A DNA stretch of 64,000 nucleotides, from positions 62,001 to 126,000 of the forward strand of contig CAWAGB010000004.1 in assembly GCA_963781555.1 (NCBI GenBank), read 5' to 3'. A model generated the notes under the pieces. The model was not told where the DNA came from, made no database searches, and saw only the letters and a list, made by a program, of their open reading frames with translations. Below are positions 1 through 10,811 of this stretch, one piece after another. Every line of letters starts with the position of its first letter. Position 1 is the stretch's first letter. A program made the translations under genes and the position numbers. This stretch comes from JAICQM01 sp963781555. Its GTDB lineage: Bacteria; Chloroflexota; Limnocylindria; QHBO01.

Positions 1-2
1 TG

Positions 3-839
3 CGCCAGCCGCTGCGCGCCGTCGGCCGCTCCACGGCGGCCATCGACCGTCTCACCGCGCTCATCGGGGAGCTCCCCGACGGCGGCGCGCTGGCGCTCGT
101 GGAGACCCGCCCCTCGCGGGACATCACCAAGCCACCGGCCCTCCTGAAGCGCCTGTCGGATGCCGTCAGCGCGGCGGGCGGAAACGTCGAGGAGCGCATG
201 GCGCCGCGGCGATCCGAGCTGGCGGGCTGGCTGCGCGATCACGCACGGTCCATCGGCGTCGCCCTCGAGCCACCGGCGGCCAAGCTGCTCTCGGACCGCA
301 TCGGGGGTGCCGTCTGGGAGACGGATATCGAGCGCGGCGAGCAGACCCGCGTGGGTGACAGCGAGCTGCGGAAGCTCGCCACGTACGCCGGGGAGCGCGC
401 GATCACCGTCTTGGACGTGGAGGCGCTGACGACGGATACGCGGCCCGCATCGGTCTTCGCGATCACCAATGCGCTGGACCGCCGAGACGCCGCCGCCGCC
501 GCCGAGGCGCTGCAACGCGCGCTGCAGGAGGGGCAGCCGGTGTTGCGCATCATGGCCAGCCTGGAGGGACGGCTCACCGACCTGATCGTGGCGCGCGACC
601 TGGTGGCCGCGGGCAAGGGCCCAGCCGAGCTGACGAAGGCAGTCGGGCGCGGCAACGCGCGCGTGGCGGAGCGGGTGATGGAGGCGGCGCGGCGCTACTC
701 GGGGGAGGAGCTGGAGGGAATGCTGACCGGCCTGTTCGAGGCGGACCTGGCGATCAAGGCGAACGAGATGGAGCCGGAGCCGGCGATCAGCGCCTGGCTG
801 GGAACGTACCTGCTGGGAGTGTCGCGGACGCGGAGCTAG
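3..839 (+). CDS. holA: DNA polymerase III subunit delta, 5' truncated
   Basis: The reading frame is open from the first bases of the window, so the N-terminal part (the AAA+ Walker A region) lies outside. What remains (279 codons with the stop) shows the middle and C-terminal helical collar of the clamp-loader delta subunit: a stretch AIDRLTALIGELPDGG, the charged lid helix around VWETDIERGEQTR, then a collar containing LQEGQPVLRIMASLEGRL and ending with FEADLAIKANEMEPEPA, an arrangement typical of HolA. The protein would open the beta clamp and load it onto DNA. The stop codon shares the four bases CTAG with the stop of the convergent zinc-ribbon gene. The family call is fairly firm; there is no Walker motif here to check. 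Confidence 0.85.
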   Translation, partial: RQPLRAVGRSTAAIDRLTALIGELPDGGALALVETRPSRDITKPPALLKRLSDAVSAAGGNVEERMAPRRSELAGWLRDHARSIGVALEPPAAKLLSDRIGGAVWETDIERGEQTRVGDSELRKLATYAGERAITVLDVEALTTDTRPASVFAITNALDRRDAAAAAEALQRALQEGQPVLRIMASLEGRLTDLIVARDLVAAGKGPAELTKAVGRGNARVAERVMEAARRYSGEELEGMLTGLFEADLAIKANEMEPEPAISAWLGTYLLGVSRTRS

Positions 840-1111
840 GCGGCGGAGTCCCAGGCGGCCCCGGCGCGGAGAACGCGGTCGCTCTCGATGGCGAACGTGC
901 AGCGCGCGTCGGACAAGCCAAGGATCCCGATCAGCTGCTGGTCCACGTAGAGCTGGCGGCACGGCACGCAGAGCGCTCCGGGGATGGCGAACAGGAGCCG
1001 CTCGTCCGCGGTCGGGTCGCGGAAGGTGGCATCGAAGACGCTGGCCAGCAGGGACCCGCTGCAGAAGCGGCAGGTCTCGTCGCGGCGCGGCTTGGGCGCT
1101 GAGGTGCTCAT
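836..1111 (-). CDS. small zinc-ribbon protein (CxxC...CxxC)
   Basis: This 91-residue protein starts MSTSAPKPRRDETC and has two CxxC pairs, CRFC at residues 14-17 and CVPC at 48-51, which suggests one structural zinc. The region between and after them is hydrophobic (LLFAIPGALCVPCRQLYVDQQ), resembling small YgiT-like or uncharacterised zinc-finger proteins; no function can be assigned. The internal ATG at 1111 was chosen because residues upstream of it are low-complexity Ser/Ala shadow sequence. A CATCCT box lies six bases before this ATG, close to the -10 arrangement seen elsewhere in the window but lacking the first T. The gene is convergent with holA and overlaps it by 4 nt. Confidence 0.65.
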   Translation of the reverse strand: MSTSAPKPRRDETCRFCSGSLLASVFDATFRDPTADERLLFAIPGALCVPCRQLYVDQQLIGILGLSDARCTFAIESDRVLRAGAAWDSAA

Positions 1112-1196
1112 GGCCGCAGGATGGGTTGCGACCCCCGCTCCCTCAATAGGACTGCGCGACGGTACCGCGGCAGTACCTTTGGTCACCCAGGAAGCG

Positions 1197-1574
1197 TCAG
1201 ACGACGCGGACCACCTGTGCGGCGCTGCTCCACAGGCGCTCGAGACCGTAGAACTCGCGTTCCTCGGGGGCGAAGACGTGGACGATGACCGCGCCGTAGT
1301 CAATGAGCACCCAACGCGCGGCCGCCACGCCCTCCGTGCCGATGGGCCGGATGCCGACGTCGCGCAGCTCGTCGACGATGGCGTTGGCCAGCGCCCCGAC
1401 CTGCCGCTCCGAGCGTCCGGAGCAGATGACGAAGTAGTCGGCCATGCTCGTCACCTCCGCGGTGCGGAGCATGACCACGTCGGCCGCCTTCTTGTCCGAT
1501 GCCAGCTCGACGATGCGGTGCGCAAGGTCGGCGGGATCGTTCAGGTCCGCGGCAGGGGCGGTCGGTTCGGTCAG
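1197..1574 (-). CDS. rsfS: ribosome silencing factor RsfS
   Basis: RsfS (RsfA/YbeB, Iojap family) binds ribosomal protein L14 and blocks subunit joining when nutrients are scarce. The sequence has the family pattern: KKAADVVMLRT, MADYFVICSG, the SERQVGALAN helix and RWVLIDYGAVIVHVF near the C-terminus. As set here it is 125 residues, normal for the family. There is no ATG, GTG or TTG in frame near the expected start: the nearest upstream is an ATG at 1802 deep inside nadD, and the next downstream (GTG in DVVML) removes the first helix. A CTG at 1574 overlaps the nadD stop as CTGA and has GGAG 8 nt upstream, so CTG is taken as the start; the ATC at 1577 is an alternative. It is last in obgE-nadD-rsfS and probably translationally coupled. 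Confidence 0.88.
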   Translation of the reverse strand: MTEPTAPAADLNDPADLAHRIVELASDKKAADVVMLRTAEVTSMADYFVICSGRSERQVGALANAIVDELRDVGIRPIGTEGVAAARWVLIDYGAVIVHVFAPEEREFYGLERLWSSAAQVVRVV

Positions 1575-2200
1575 GATGGGAGCTCCAGGTACAGGCCGCG
1601 CGCGGCGATCTCGGCTTCCACGCGTCGCGGAACAAGGTACCGGATGGCCCTCCCCGCCGCCACTCGCGCCCGGATCTCGGTCGCCGACACGTCGAGCGCC
1701 GGTCCGTCCAGGAGATGGATCCGGTCGACGGCGGCGCCGAAACGCTCGCGCAGCCGCGCCCCCTCCGGGGTCGGTGTGCCGGGACGCGGACCGATGGCCC
1801 ATTCGAGGCTGGCCAGCAGCGCGTCGGGCTCGCGCCAGGTGTCGATGGCGGCCAGCGAGTCGGCGGCCATGATCAGCACCGGCTCGATGTCTGCCGGCAG
1901 CTGACCGCGAAGGGCGATTACCGTATCGATGGTGTAGCTCGGGCCGCTGCGCTCCAGCTCGATCGTCGAGAGCTCCAACGACGGGTCATCGTCGATGGCA
2001 GCACGCACCAGGGCCACGCGGTCCTCGACCGGGGTCATCGCCACGCCCTGCTTGTGCGGCGGCTGCGGCGCCGGAATGACGAGCACTCGCTCCAGCCCCA
2101 GGGCGTCGCGGGCCAGGGTGGCCAGCCACAGGTGGCCGACATGCGGCGGGTCGAAGGTCCCGCCGAGCAGGCCGATGCGCCTCAATCGTCCTCGCCCCAC
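1571..2200 (-). CDS. nadD: nicotinate-nucleotide adenylyltransferase NadD
   Basis: NadD adenylates nicotinic acid mononucleotide to deamido-NAD in NAD biosynthesis. The nucleotidyltransferase signature GGTFDPPHVGHL sits at residues 13-24 and a typical C-terminal motif ALDVSATEIRARVAAGR is present, followed by RYLVPRRVEAEI. The length, 209 residues, is usual. The start is either GTG at 2200 (19 nt inside obgE, with GGAG 5 nt upstream) or TTG at 2185, which overlaps the obgE stop as TTGA. The GTG is reported; the TTG would remove five residues. It is cotranscribed with obgE upstream and rsfS downstream. Confidence 0.93.
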   Translation of the reverse strand: MGRGRLRRIGLLGGTFDPPHVGHLWLATLARDALGLERVLVIPAPQPPHKQGVAMTPVEDRVALVRAAIDDDPSLELSTIELERSGPSYTIDTVIALRGQLPADIEPVLIMAADSLAAIDTWREPDALLASLEWAIGPRPGTPTPEGARLRERFGAAVDRIHLLDGPALDVSATEIRARVAAGRAIRYLVPRRVEAEIAARGLYLELPS

Positions 2201-3453
2201 TCCAGCTCCGCCGCGCCGATGCGCACCAGGGTGCCAGTGACGGCCCCAGCTTCCACCAGCGCGGCCTCCATGCCGAAGCGCTCGAGGACGCGCTGGAAGC
2301 GCTGCCGCGACTCGTCGTTGGTGAAGTCTGTCCGCGCCGCCAGGGTCTCGATGCGGCGTCCCACGATGCGTAGCGCGTCGCCCTCTGCGACCACGCGGAA
2401 TCCCTCCGCCTCCGGATCGTAGCGATGCACGCGGACCTCCTCCGGCTCGTCCGGCAGCCTCGCGGCAGCGACGGCGAGCGCCTCGTCGAGCGCGCCGCGC
2501 AGCTCCTCCAGTCCGGTCCCGTCGTGCGAGGAGATGCCGACCACGCGATGGCCGCGCCCGCGCAGCTCGCGGCGGATGGCCGGCCAGCGCTCAGCGACCT
2601 CGGGCAGGTCGAGCTTGGTGAAGACGAGCAGGATGGGCCGCTCCACGAGCTTGGCGTCGTGCAGGCGCAGCTCCTCGGCCACCGCGTCCCACTCCTCGAG
2701 CGGGTCGTGCGCGGACCCGTCGATGACGCCAACCAGGGCGCTGGTGCGCTCGACGTGGCGCAGGAAGTGGTGCCCAAGCCCCTTTCCGGCATGCGCGCCC
2801 TCGATGAGGCCGGGCACATCGGCGAGCACCGCGCTGCGCTCGTCGTCGAATGCAACCACCCCCAGGTTTGGGGTGATGGTCGTGAACGGGTAGTCGCCGA
2901 TCTCCGGGTTGGCGGCAGTGAGCGCCGCCAGCAGCGTGCTCTTGCCGGCGTTCGGGGCGCCGACCAGGCCGATGTCGGCGATCGACTTCAGCTCCAGCTC
3001 CACCCACAGCTCTTCGCCTGGCGTTCCCTTCTCGTAGTGGGTCGGGGCACGATGGGTGGCGGTTGCGAAATGAACGTTGCCGCGCCCACCACGTCCGCCA
3101 CGGGCAACCACGAGCCGGTCGTCGCGTTCCATCAGCTCGCCGATCCACGCGCCGTCGGGGTGGGCGCGCACCACGGTTCCCGGAGGGACGCGCATCACCA
3201 GGTCGCCGCCGTTCTTGCCATGCATCTTGCGACCGGCGCCCTTGCCACCCGGATTCGCGCGGAAGTGGCGTGCCCTGCGGTAGTCGCCGAGGGTTGTCAT
3301 GCCCGCCTCGACGACCAGAACCACACTGCCGCCGCGCCCTCCGTCACCGCCATCGGGACCGCCGCGCGGGACATGCGCTTCGCGGCGGAACGAGGAGGCG
3401 CCGTCGCCGCCGTTGCCGGCGCTGACGAAGATGCGGGCGTGGTCGGCAAACAT
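2182..3453 (-). CDS. obgE: Obg family GTPase
   Basis: This 423-residue protein has all three Obg parts. The Gly-rich Obg fold (residues 1-158) includes GNGGDGASSFRREAHVP and repeated GGDGGRGG. The G domain (about 160-340) has G1 GAPNAGKS at 165-172, switch YPFTTITP, G3 DVPG at 212-215 and G4 TKLD. A C-terminal OCT domain (about 345-423) contains FTNDESRQRFQRVLERFG. Obg acts in late 50S assembly and stringent-response signalling. It heads the obgE-nadD-rsfS operon. A TATCAT box ends 10 nt before the ATG and there is no Shine-Dalgarno, so the mRNA may be nearly leaderless. The terminator of the upstream M23 gene ends 17 nt before the start. Confidence 0.96.
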   Translation of the reverse strand: MFADHARIFVSAGNGGDGASSFRREAHVPRGGPDGGDGGRGGSVVLVVEAGMTTLGDYRRARHFRANPGGKGAGRKMHGKNGGDLVMRVPPGTVVRAHPDGAWIGELMERDDRLVVARGGRGGRGNVHFATATHRAPTHYEKGTPGEELWVELELKSIADIGLVGAPNAGKSTLLAALTAANPEIGDYPFTTITPNLGVVAFDDERSAVLADVPGLIEGAHAGKGLGHHFLRHVERTSALVGVIDGSAHDPLEEWDAVAEELRLHDAKLVERPILLVFTKLDLPEVAERWPAIRRELRGRGHRVVGISSHDGTGLEELRGALDEALAVAAARLPDEPEEVRVHRYDPEAEGFRVVAEGDALRIVGRRIETLAARTDFTNDESRQRFQRVLERFGMEAALVEAGAVTGTLVRIGAAELEWGEDD

Positions 3454-3463
3454 CGGTCTACAA

Positions 3464-3469
3464 ATGATA
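3464..3469 (-). promoter_or_regulatory. -10 box of obgE
   Basis: TATCAT on the minus strand lies 10 nt before the obgE ATG at 3453. No convincing -35 was seen because the upstream DNA is the terminator stem of the preceding gene. Confidence 0.45.
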
Positions 3470-3470
3470 A

Positions 3471-3492
3471 GCGCCGGCCAGATGGCCGGCGC
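3471..3492 (-). terminator. intrinsic terminator after the M23 gene
   Basis: GCGCCGGCCA and TGGCCGGCGC form a perfect inverted repeat. Read on the minus strand it is followed by the T-rich stretch TTATCATTTG, as in a factor-independent terminator. It separates the M23 peptidase gene from obgE. Confidence 0.7.
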
Positions 3493-3519
3493 CGAGTGAT
3501 GAGGGTGAGATCTGCGTCG

Positions 3520-4311
3520 CTACAGGTAGCGCAGCGGGTTCACGACGACCCCGTTGACGAACACTTCAAAGTGGCAGTGCGGCCCGGTCGCAACGCCGGT
3601 CTGGCCGACGCCGCCGACGCCCTGCCCGCGGACCACGGCCTGGCCGGGCGATACCCAGATGGAGCTGAGGTGGTTGTACACCGTCTGCATCCCGTTGCCG
3701 TGATCAACCTGCACGACGAGGCCGCCGCCATTGTTCCGCCACCCGGCCCAGGTCACCACGCCGCCGGATGCCGCAACGACCGGGCTACCCGAATTCGCGG
3801 CGATGTCGATCGCCAGGTGGCCCGCGTGGAAGTACTGGGTGATGACGCCGCCGGGAACCGGCCAGCCGAGGGTCCCGCCACCGGTGGGCGCGATGCCAGG
3901 CGGGGCGGCGGCGGCGACGGAACCCGTGCCGCGCGGCTGCGCGACCGGCTCGGGGGTGGCGGGAGGTGGCGCAACCGGCTGCGCGAGGGGGGTGGGAATG
4001 GCGATCTCGGGCGCCGGGATCGTCGCGCTGCGGACCTGCTGGTCGCGCGCATCGACGTCCGACGGGTCGGTGGTGAAGGTCAGAGTCGGGAGCCTGGCGG
4101 CGGTGGCGCCCCCCGCGTTCGCGGTGCCCACCAGGCTGAAGAACGGCTGATCCGCGGCGAAGCCCTCGGTCTGACCGCTGGCGGCGGCGATCCCGAAGGC
4201 GGCAGAGAGTGCCACGAGGCCGATGACCGCGAGGTGCGTGACAGCACGCGACAGCGGACGGGCAACGGACAGGCGACGCAGCGCGCGGCGCGGATCAGGC
4301 AATAGAGACAC
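3520..4311 (-). CDS. M23 family peptidase, membrane-anchored
   Basis: The protein has one N-terminal membrane helix (THLAVIGLVALSAAFGIAAA), a long Pro/Ala-rich linker, and a C-terminal LytM/M23 domain. The zinc ligands and catalytic residues are visible as GHLAID (the HxxxD motif) and HCHFE (HxH) close to the C-terminus. Such enzymes cut peptide cross-links in peptidoglycan outside the membrane. The start is uncertain. GTG at 4311 (263 aa) puts the helix near the N-terminus; a TTG at 4302 has better spacing to GGGAG; an ATG at 4386 adds 25 unlikely residues. The amidase gene lies upstream on the same strand, so the pair may serve wall remodelling. Confidence 0.85.
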   Translation of the reverse strand: MSLLPDPRRALRRLSVARPLSRAVTHLAVIGLVALSAAFGIAAASGQTEGFAADQPFFSLVGTANAGGATAARLPTLTFTTDPSDVDARDQQVRSATIPAPEIAIPTPLAQPVAPPPATPEPVAQPRGTGSVAAAAPPGIAPTGGGTLGWPVPGGVITQYFHAGHLAIDIAANSGSPVVAASGGVVTWAGWRNNGGGLVVQVDHGNGMQTVYNHLSSIWVSPGQAVVRGQGVGGVGQTGVATGPHCHFEVFVNGVVVNPLRYL

Positions 4312-4431
4312 ACTCCCGGCGTGTGGTGGCAGAGTCTGGCACGGTTCCCCCACGTTCCAGCTCGCCGACGCTCTCGGGAAGGCCAACGTGGAACCGCGTG
4401 GGCACAGCCTAGCAGCCCGTTCGCGGGCCGG

Positions 4432-5796
4432 TCAACCTGCCGAAAGACCCATCGTCGCCATCTGGATGGCAGGCGTGCCCAGGTCGGTCCACGGCACGTT
4501 CGACCGCAGGGTGATCCAGCCGATTTGACGTTCCGTTTCGGCCGGAGGCTCCAGCGTGACGGTCAGCCGCACCGACTCGCCGGGAGCGAGCGACGGTACG
4601 TCGACCGGGAGTGCCTCGAGCCCTCCCGGGGCGGAGGGCAGATACGGAAGCTCGCTCGCCTGCCAGCCTGCCACCAGCTGCAGATTCGCGGGCCAGACCT
4701 CCGTTCCGCGGTTCGTCAGCACCAGCTCGGTGGTTCCCTCTGGCAGGATCCGTGCCTGGTCGAGCGGGCCCTCGTTCGGCGGGGGCGGGATACGGGCGCC
4801 GGGCGCGTCGTAACGAGCAGCGAGCGGGCGCTGGGCGAGGTAGTCGACGATCCCGTCGAAAACCCCCTTCGCCGCTGCCGACTGGCCGTCCGCCTCGGTC
4901 AGCAGGTCCTGCTCGGCGCGCAGGGTGATGGAGCCGACCTCGCTCAGCACGCTCGGCATCTGCGGTGCGCGGTGCGGCTTGCACCACGTGTCGCCGGGGG
5001 TCTCGCAGGTGTCGCCGTCGCGCCACTGGCGGCTGATGGCGTAGTAGGCGACGGCCTGCGTCCCGCGGTCCTGGCGATCGTACGTGGCCAGCGGCGCCAG
5101 GGCGTCCACCACGCCGGTCTGGACGTCAGCGGCCAGGACGCCGCTGGCGTCGACGCCCCATGGCGTCTCGTCGTCGTAGAACGTCTGGGTGGCCGCGATC
5201 TCGTAGACCACCCCGTTCTGGGTCAGCGAGTTGATGTGGATGCTGATCACCAGGTCCGCGCGCGCCAGGTTGGCCCGGTCAATGCGCGCCTGCAGCTCGT
5301 CGCGGGTTCGCACGCGCCCCGATCGCTCGAAGCCAGCCTGGCCGTCCCCGTCCACGTCGCGCCACGGCGGCCCGTTGCAGCCGAGATCGGGGTAGTCGTC
5401 GCCCGCCAGCGCCTCGTCACCCTCGCGCAGGAGGAGCACCTCGATCCCCTGCGCCGAGAGCAGGGCGGCGAGCCGCTCTGCGATACCGAGGGTCATCGTC
5501 TTCTCTGAGAATTCGACCCCGCGCTGCGACGGGTCCGGAACGCCCCAGTCCAGGCAGCCACCGTGACCGGGGTCGATGGCCACCAGGACCGCGCCCGGGT
5601 TGGGGGCGTACACCACGCTCGTCGAACCCGGCGCAGGGATCACCTGGTCGGGGGCTGGCGTCGAGGACGAGGTCGGTACCACCCCGACCGATGCCGACGC
5701 CCCCACCGACGGAGAGGCGGTGGGCTGGTTCGACCCGCAGCCGGCCAGGGCAAGCAGGGCCGCCAGCCAGGCTGCGGCGAGCCGCGATCGGGTCAC
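4432..5796 (-). CDS. N-acetylmuramoyl-L-alanine amidase lipoprotein
   Basis: The 454-residue protein begins with a lipoprotein signal ending in the lipobox LAGC, so it should be attached to the outer face of the membrane. Residues of about 70-330 form an Amidase_3 domain with its zinc and catalytic residues: H in IDPGHGG, E in EFSEKT, H in ISIHINS and E in LSEVGS. The enzyme would cleave the stem peptide from muramic acid. A C-terminal beta-rich domain of about 120 residues (NRGTEVWPANLQLVAGW) resembles an Ig-like or carbohydrate-binding module. An insert containing DVDGDGQAGFE looks like a short calcium-binding loop. It lies 13 nt downstream of rho and probably shares its transcript. Confidence 0.9.
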   Translation of the reverse strand: MTRSRLAAAWLAALLALAGCGSNQPTASPSVGASASVGVVPTSSSTPAPDQVIPAPGSTSVVYAPNPGAVLVAIDPGHGGCLDWGVPDPSQRGVEFSEKTMTLGIAERLAALLSAQGIEVLLLREGDEALAGDDYPDLGCNGPPWRDVDGDGQAGFERSGRVRTRDELQARIDRANLARADLVISIHINSLTQNGVVYEIAATQTFYDDETPWGVDASGVLAADVQTGVVDALAPLATYDRQDRGTQAVAYYAISRQWRDGDTCETPGDTWCKPHRAPQMPSVLSEVGSITLRAEQDLLTEADGQSAAAKGVFDGIVDYLAQRPLAARYDAPGARIPPPPNEGPLDQARILPEGTTELVLTNRGTEVWPANLQLVAGWQASELPYLPSAPGGLEALPVDVPSLAPGESVRLTVTLEPPAETERQIGWITLRSNVPWTDLGTPAIQMATMGLSAG

Positions 5797-5809
5797 GGGG
5801 CGACAGGGA

Positions 5810-7288
5810 TCAGCTTCGCTCGGAGGCCTCGACGCTCTTGCTGAGCGAGACCAGGAACTCGGCGTTGTTCTTCGTCTTGCCGAGCCGCTGCATGAGCAGC
5901 TCGATGCCTTCGTTGGGGCCGACCGCTGACAGCATGCGGCGCATCGTCCACACCATGCGCAGGCTGTTCTCGTCGAGCAGCAGCTCCTCGCGGCGGGTGC
6001 CGGAGCGCAGGACGTCGACGGCCGGGAAGATGCGCTTCTCCGACAGCTTGCGGTCGAGCGCCAGCTCCATGTTGCCGGTCCCCTTGAACTCCTCGTAGAT
6101 CACGTCATCCATGCGGCTGCCGGTGTCCACCAGGCACGTCGCGATGATCGTCATGCTCCCGCCGCCCTCGATGTTGCGGGCGGCGCCGAAGAAGCGCTTC
6201 GGCGGGTAGAGGGCGACCGGGTCGACGCCACCGGAGAGCGTCTTGCCGCTCGCGGGCAGGGCGAGGTTGTAGGCGCGCGCGAGGCGCGTGATCGAGTCGA
6301 GCAGAATCACCACGTCGCGCCCGGTCTCGACCTGGCGCTTTGCGATCTCGAGGGTCATCTCGGCGACGCGGGTGTGATTCTCCGTCGGCTCGTCGAAGGT
6401 CGATGCGTAGATCTCGCCCTTCACGCTGCGCTGCATGTCAGTCACCTCTTCCGGCCGCTCGCCGATGAGGGCGACCATGAGGAGCGCCTCGGGATAGTTG
6501 TCGGTGATGCCGGCGGCGATGTGCTTCAGCACGGTCGTCTTGCCCGCCTTGGCCGGCGACAGGATGAGGCCGCGCTGGCCCTTGCCGATGGGGCTGATCA
6601 GGTTGACCAGGCGCTGGGTGAGGTTCTTCTGGTCCGTCTCGATGTCGAACATCTCATCGGGGAAGACCGGGACGAGCTGGTCGAAGTACGGTCGCCGGCG
6701 CGCGACGTCCGGCTCGACACCGTTCACGGTGTCGACCTTCAGCAGGCCCCAGTACTTCTCCTGCTCCTTGGGCGGCCGCGACTGGCCCACCACCTTGTCC
6801 CCGGTGCGCAGCGCGAAGCGGCGCACCTGGGAGGAGCTGACGTAGATGTCGTTCGGTGTCGGCATCACGCCACCGACACGCAGGAAGCCGAAGCCCTCGT
6901 CCACGATCTCCAGGAAGCCGTCGGCGATGCCGGGCTGCCCGTCGTGCACCGGCTCGCGCTTGCTCGGGGCGAGCTGCACCACGTCGAGCAGCTTGAGAAC
7001 CAGGTCCGAGTGCGCCAGGTCGTCCGCGCCCTCGATGCCGTGCTCGCCGGCAATCTCGCGCAGCTCGTCGATCGGCTTGGCCTGCAGGTCGGCCAGGTTC
7101 ATGCCCCCGTCGTCGTCCTCGGTCGGGAACGGGCCCGCGTAGATCGACGCGTAGCCGCCGGAGGCGAAATCGTTGCGCCGGCGCTGGGCGTAGGCAGGGC
7201 GCGGTGCCTGGCGGCGCGGACCGCCGCCGCCGCCTTCGTTGCGGCGGCGCGACCGGTTACGGCGCTGTGGGCGGGCTTCGTCGTTCAT
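5810..7288 (-). CDS. rho: transcription termination factor Rho
   Basis: Rho is an RNA-dependent ATPase helicase that ends transcription. This copy (492 aa) has an Arg/Gly-rich N-terminal extension, a Rho_N helical domain (DLQAKPIDELREIAGEHGIE), the cold-shock-like RNA-binding domain (DEGFGFLRVGG...GLLKVDTVNG), and the hexameric ATPase core with Walker A SPAKAGKTT and Walker B VVILLDSITRLARAYN. The start ATG at 7288 was chosen because GAGGGG lies just upstream; an ATG at 7357 would add 23 low-complexity residues. The basic N-terminal extension is common in high-GC bacteria and probably binds RNA. Confidence 0.96.
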   Translation of the reverse strand: MNDEARPQRRNRSRRRNEGGGGGPRRQAPRPAYAQRRRNDFASGGYASIYAGPFPTEDDDGGMNLADLQAKPIDELREIAGEHGIEGADDLAHSDLVLKLLDVVQLAPSKREPVHDGQPGIADGFLEIVDEGFGFLRVGGVMPTPNDIYVSSSQVRRFALRTGDKVVGQSRPPKEQEKYWGLLKVDTVNGVEPDVARRRPYFDQLVPVFPDEMFDIETDQKNLTQRLVNLISPIGKGQRGLILSPAKAGKTTVLKHIAAGITDNYPEALLMVALIGERPEEVTDMQRSVKGEIYASTFDEPTENHTRVAEMTLEIAKRQVETGRDVVILLDSITRLARAYNLALPASGKTLSGGVDPVALYPPKRFFGAARNIEGGGSMTIIATCLVDTGSRMDDVIYEEFKGTGNMELALDRKLSEKRIFPAVDVLRSGTRREELLLDENSLRMVWTMRRMLSAVGPNEGIELLMQRLGKTKNNAEFLVSLSKSVEASERS

Positions 7289-7428
7289 GGACCCCTCGTG
7301 AACCGATGTGGGTGGAGAGCTCGGGCTCTGGCCGTGCGTTCGCGCCATGCCGACCATCGGTCGATCCGGAGGAACGGGGCGTGCGGCAGAGTGCCTCGCG
7401 GCGGGGGAACTGGCTGTGACCTGACGGG

Positions 7429-9002
7429 TCAGACCTTGCGAGTGCCGGCCCGAGTGGTGATGTTCGGTCCACCGTATCCGCTCAGCTCACCGATGAGCTG
7501 GAGGCGGAGGTGATGGAGGATCGGGCGCCAGTCCAGCTGATCATACCCGAGTTGCGCAAGCACGTCCTCCGCATTCGGGCGCTGTCCTTGCCGCCACAGA
7601 TCCTTGAGCTGGTCGCCGGCGGCACGCTCGCGCCACCACGCCGCGCCGTGCGTCCCGCGCAGCGCGGCAGCGAGGCCGCCCTCCAGCATCCAGGAGCGCA
7701 GGTAGCGTGCGGCGTACAGGTTGTCGTCGACGTCCGCGAGCCAGCTCGCCTCGGGGATTTGCACCCCGCTCAGCAGGCCAAGCATGCCCGCGTAGGTGAC
7801 GCGTCCGACCGCTGGGTCGGGGTCGCGCAGCAGTCGCAGCTCGTACAGCAGCTTGGCCGTGTAGCGGCGCAGCAGGTAGAGCTTGCGGAACGCCGCGAAG
7901 TCGATGAACCCGGCGATCTCCTCGGGCGGCATGCCCAGGTGCTCGGCGAGCCACGCCGGCTCGCTCAGCAGGCCCTGCAGCAGGGTCGCGTAGCCCTCGG
8001 TCACGCTGGCGTCGCCGGCGTGGCGATCGGCGGCGGGAAGGGAGGCATCCGTCAGCGCGAAGTGCTCGACGTGGCCGATCTCGTGCAGCGCGGCGGCGTA
8101 GTCCTCGTGGCCGCCACGCGGCTGCATGACGAGCCGCACGTCGTCCGGCACGCGCACCGGCACGCACACGGCGCGTGGCGTCTTGTTGGGCCGGTGCTCG
8201 ATGTCGAGCACGACGTTCGCCTGCTCGGCCAGCTCGATGCCCATCCCGCGCAGCGTCTCGGTGACCGCTGCCATGAGGCGGCGCGGCTCGAACCATGCGT
8301 CCCAGCTGCTTGCCCGCAGGAGGTGGCGCAGGTCGGCAATGGAGGCATCGCCTGACTCGATGTCGATCTCGGCGAGGTAGCGCCGCAGCGCGGCGTAGTA
8401 GACCGTCTCGGAGGCGGCGGTGAAGGCCTGCAGCTGCCCGGCGAGCGCCGCGGCGTCGAAGCCGTTGATCGCGTCAGCCACAGCAACCAGGTCGTCGAAG
8501 CCGAGCTCGCCGGCCGCAACTCGCAGGCGGGCCATGCGCTCCATGCGGAGCGGGTTGATGGCCTCGACCGCCTCGCGGTAGGAGGCGTCGAGGATGTTGC
8601 GCTCCGCGCGGTCGGCGGCGTCCGCGACCCGTGCCGGCAGCGCACGGTACGCGACCGGCTGCCCCTGCCACATGACGACCGCGCTGGCCTCGGCCGCGGC
8701 AATGCGGTCGGTCAGGTCGGCCACGGCATGCTGCAGGTATGCCTCGATGGCGAGGCCCCGGAGCCGGCCCGCCTGGCGTGCCGCATCGCCGGTCCCGCTC
8801 GCCAGCTTGCCAAGCCCGTCCACGGCGGTGCTATCGAAGAGCGCCGCGTGGCGCGCGTAGATCGGCGCAAGGGCCATCGCATCGGTCCGGCCGGAGAGGC
8901 CGCGGTAGGACTCCTCCCCAACCTCGGCGACGAACGTATCGAGCTCGGCGCCGTACTCGGCGAGGTCAATCGTCCGCTGACGGCGTCTCGGGGTGCTGGT
9001 GG

Positions 9003-9006
<4 letters not shown>
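7429..9006 (-). CDS. HEXXH metallopeptidase, M3-like
   Basis: A 525-residue, largely helical, soluble protein with the zinc motif HEIGH (AALHEIGHVEHF) followed some 25 residues later by the third-ligand helix VTEGYATLLQGLL. This arrangement resembles oligopeptidases of the M3/M2 gluzincin group. There is no signal peptide. The start ATG at 9006 overlaps the pyrG stop as ATGA, so it is translationally coupled to CTP synthase; no metabolic link is obvious. The family assignment rests on the motif spacing and helical character; the exact substrate is unknown. Confidence 0.78.
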
Positions 9007-10727
<1,721 letters not shown>

Positions 10728-10811
10728 GAATGTGAACCCTCCGCTGGCGGCTCGAGCGTGGCGGAAGCACTGCGGCACGCGAGCAGGGCGCCATGCCCAC
10801 TCGGGACGCGA

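Noticed and set aside
2425..4305. Long plus-strand frame opposite obgE and the M23 gene
   Set aside because: It runs antisense to two well-recognised genes, has no domain pattern and is explained by GC-rich third positions.
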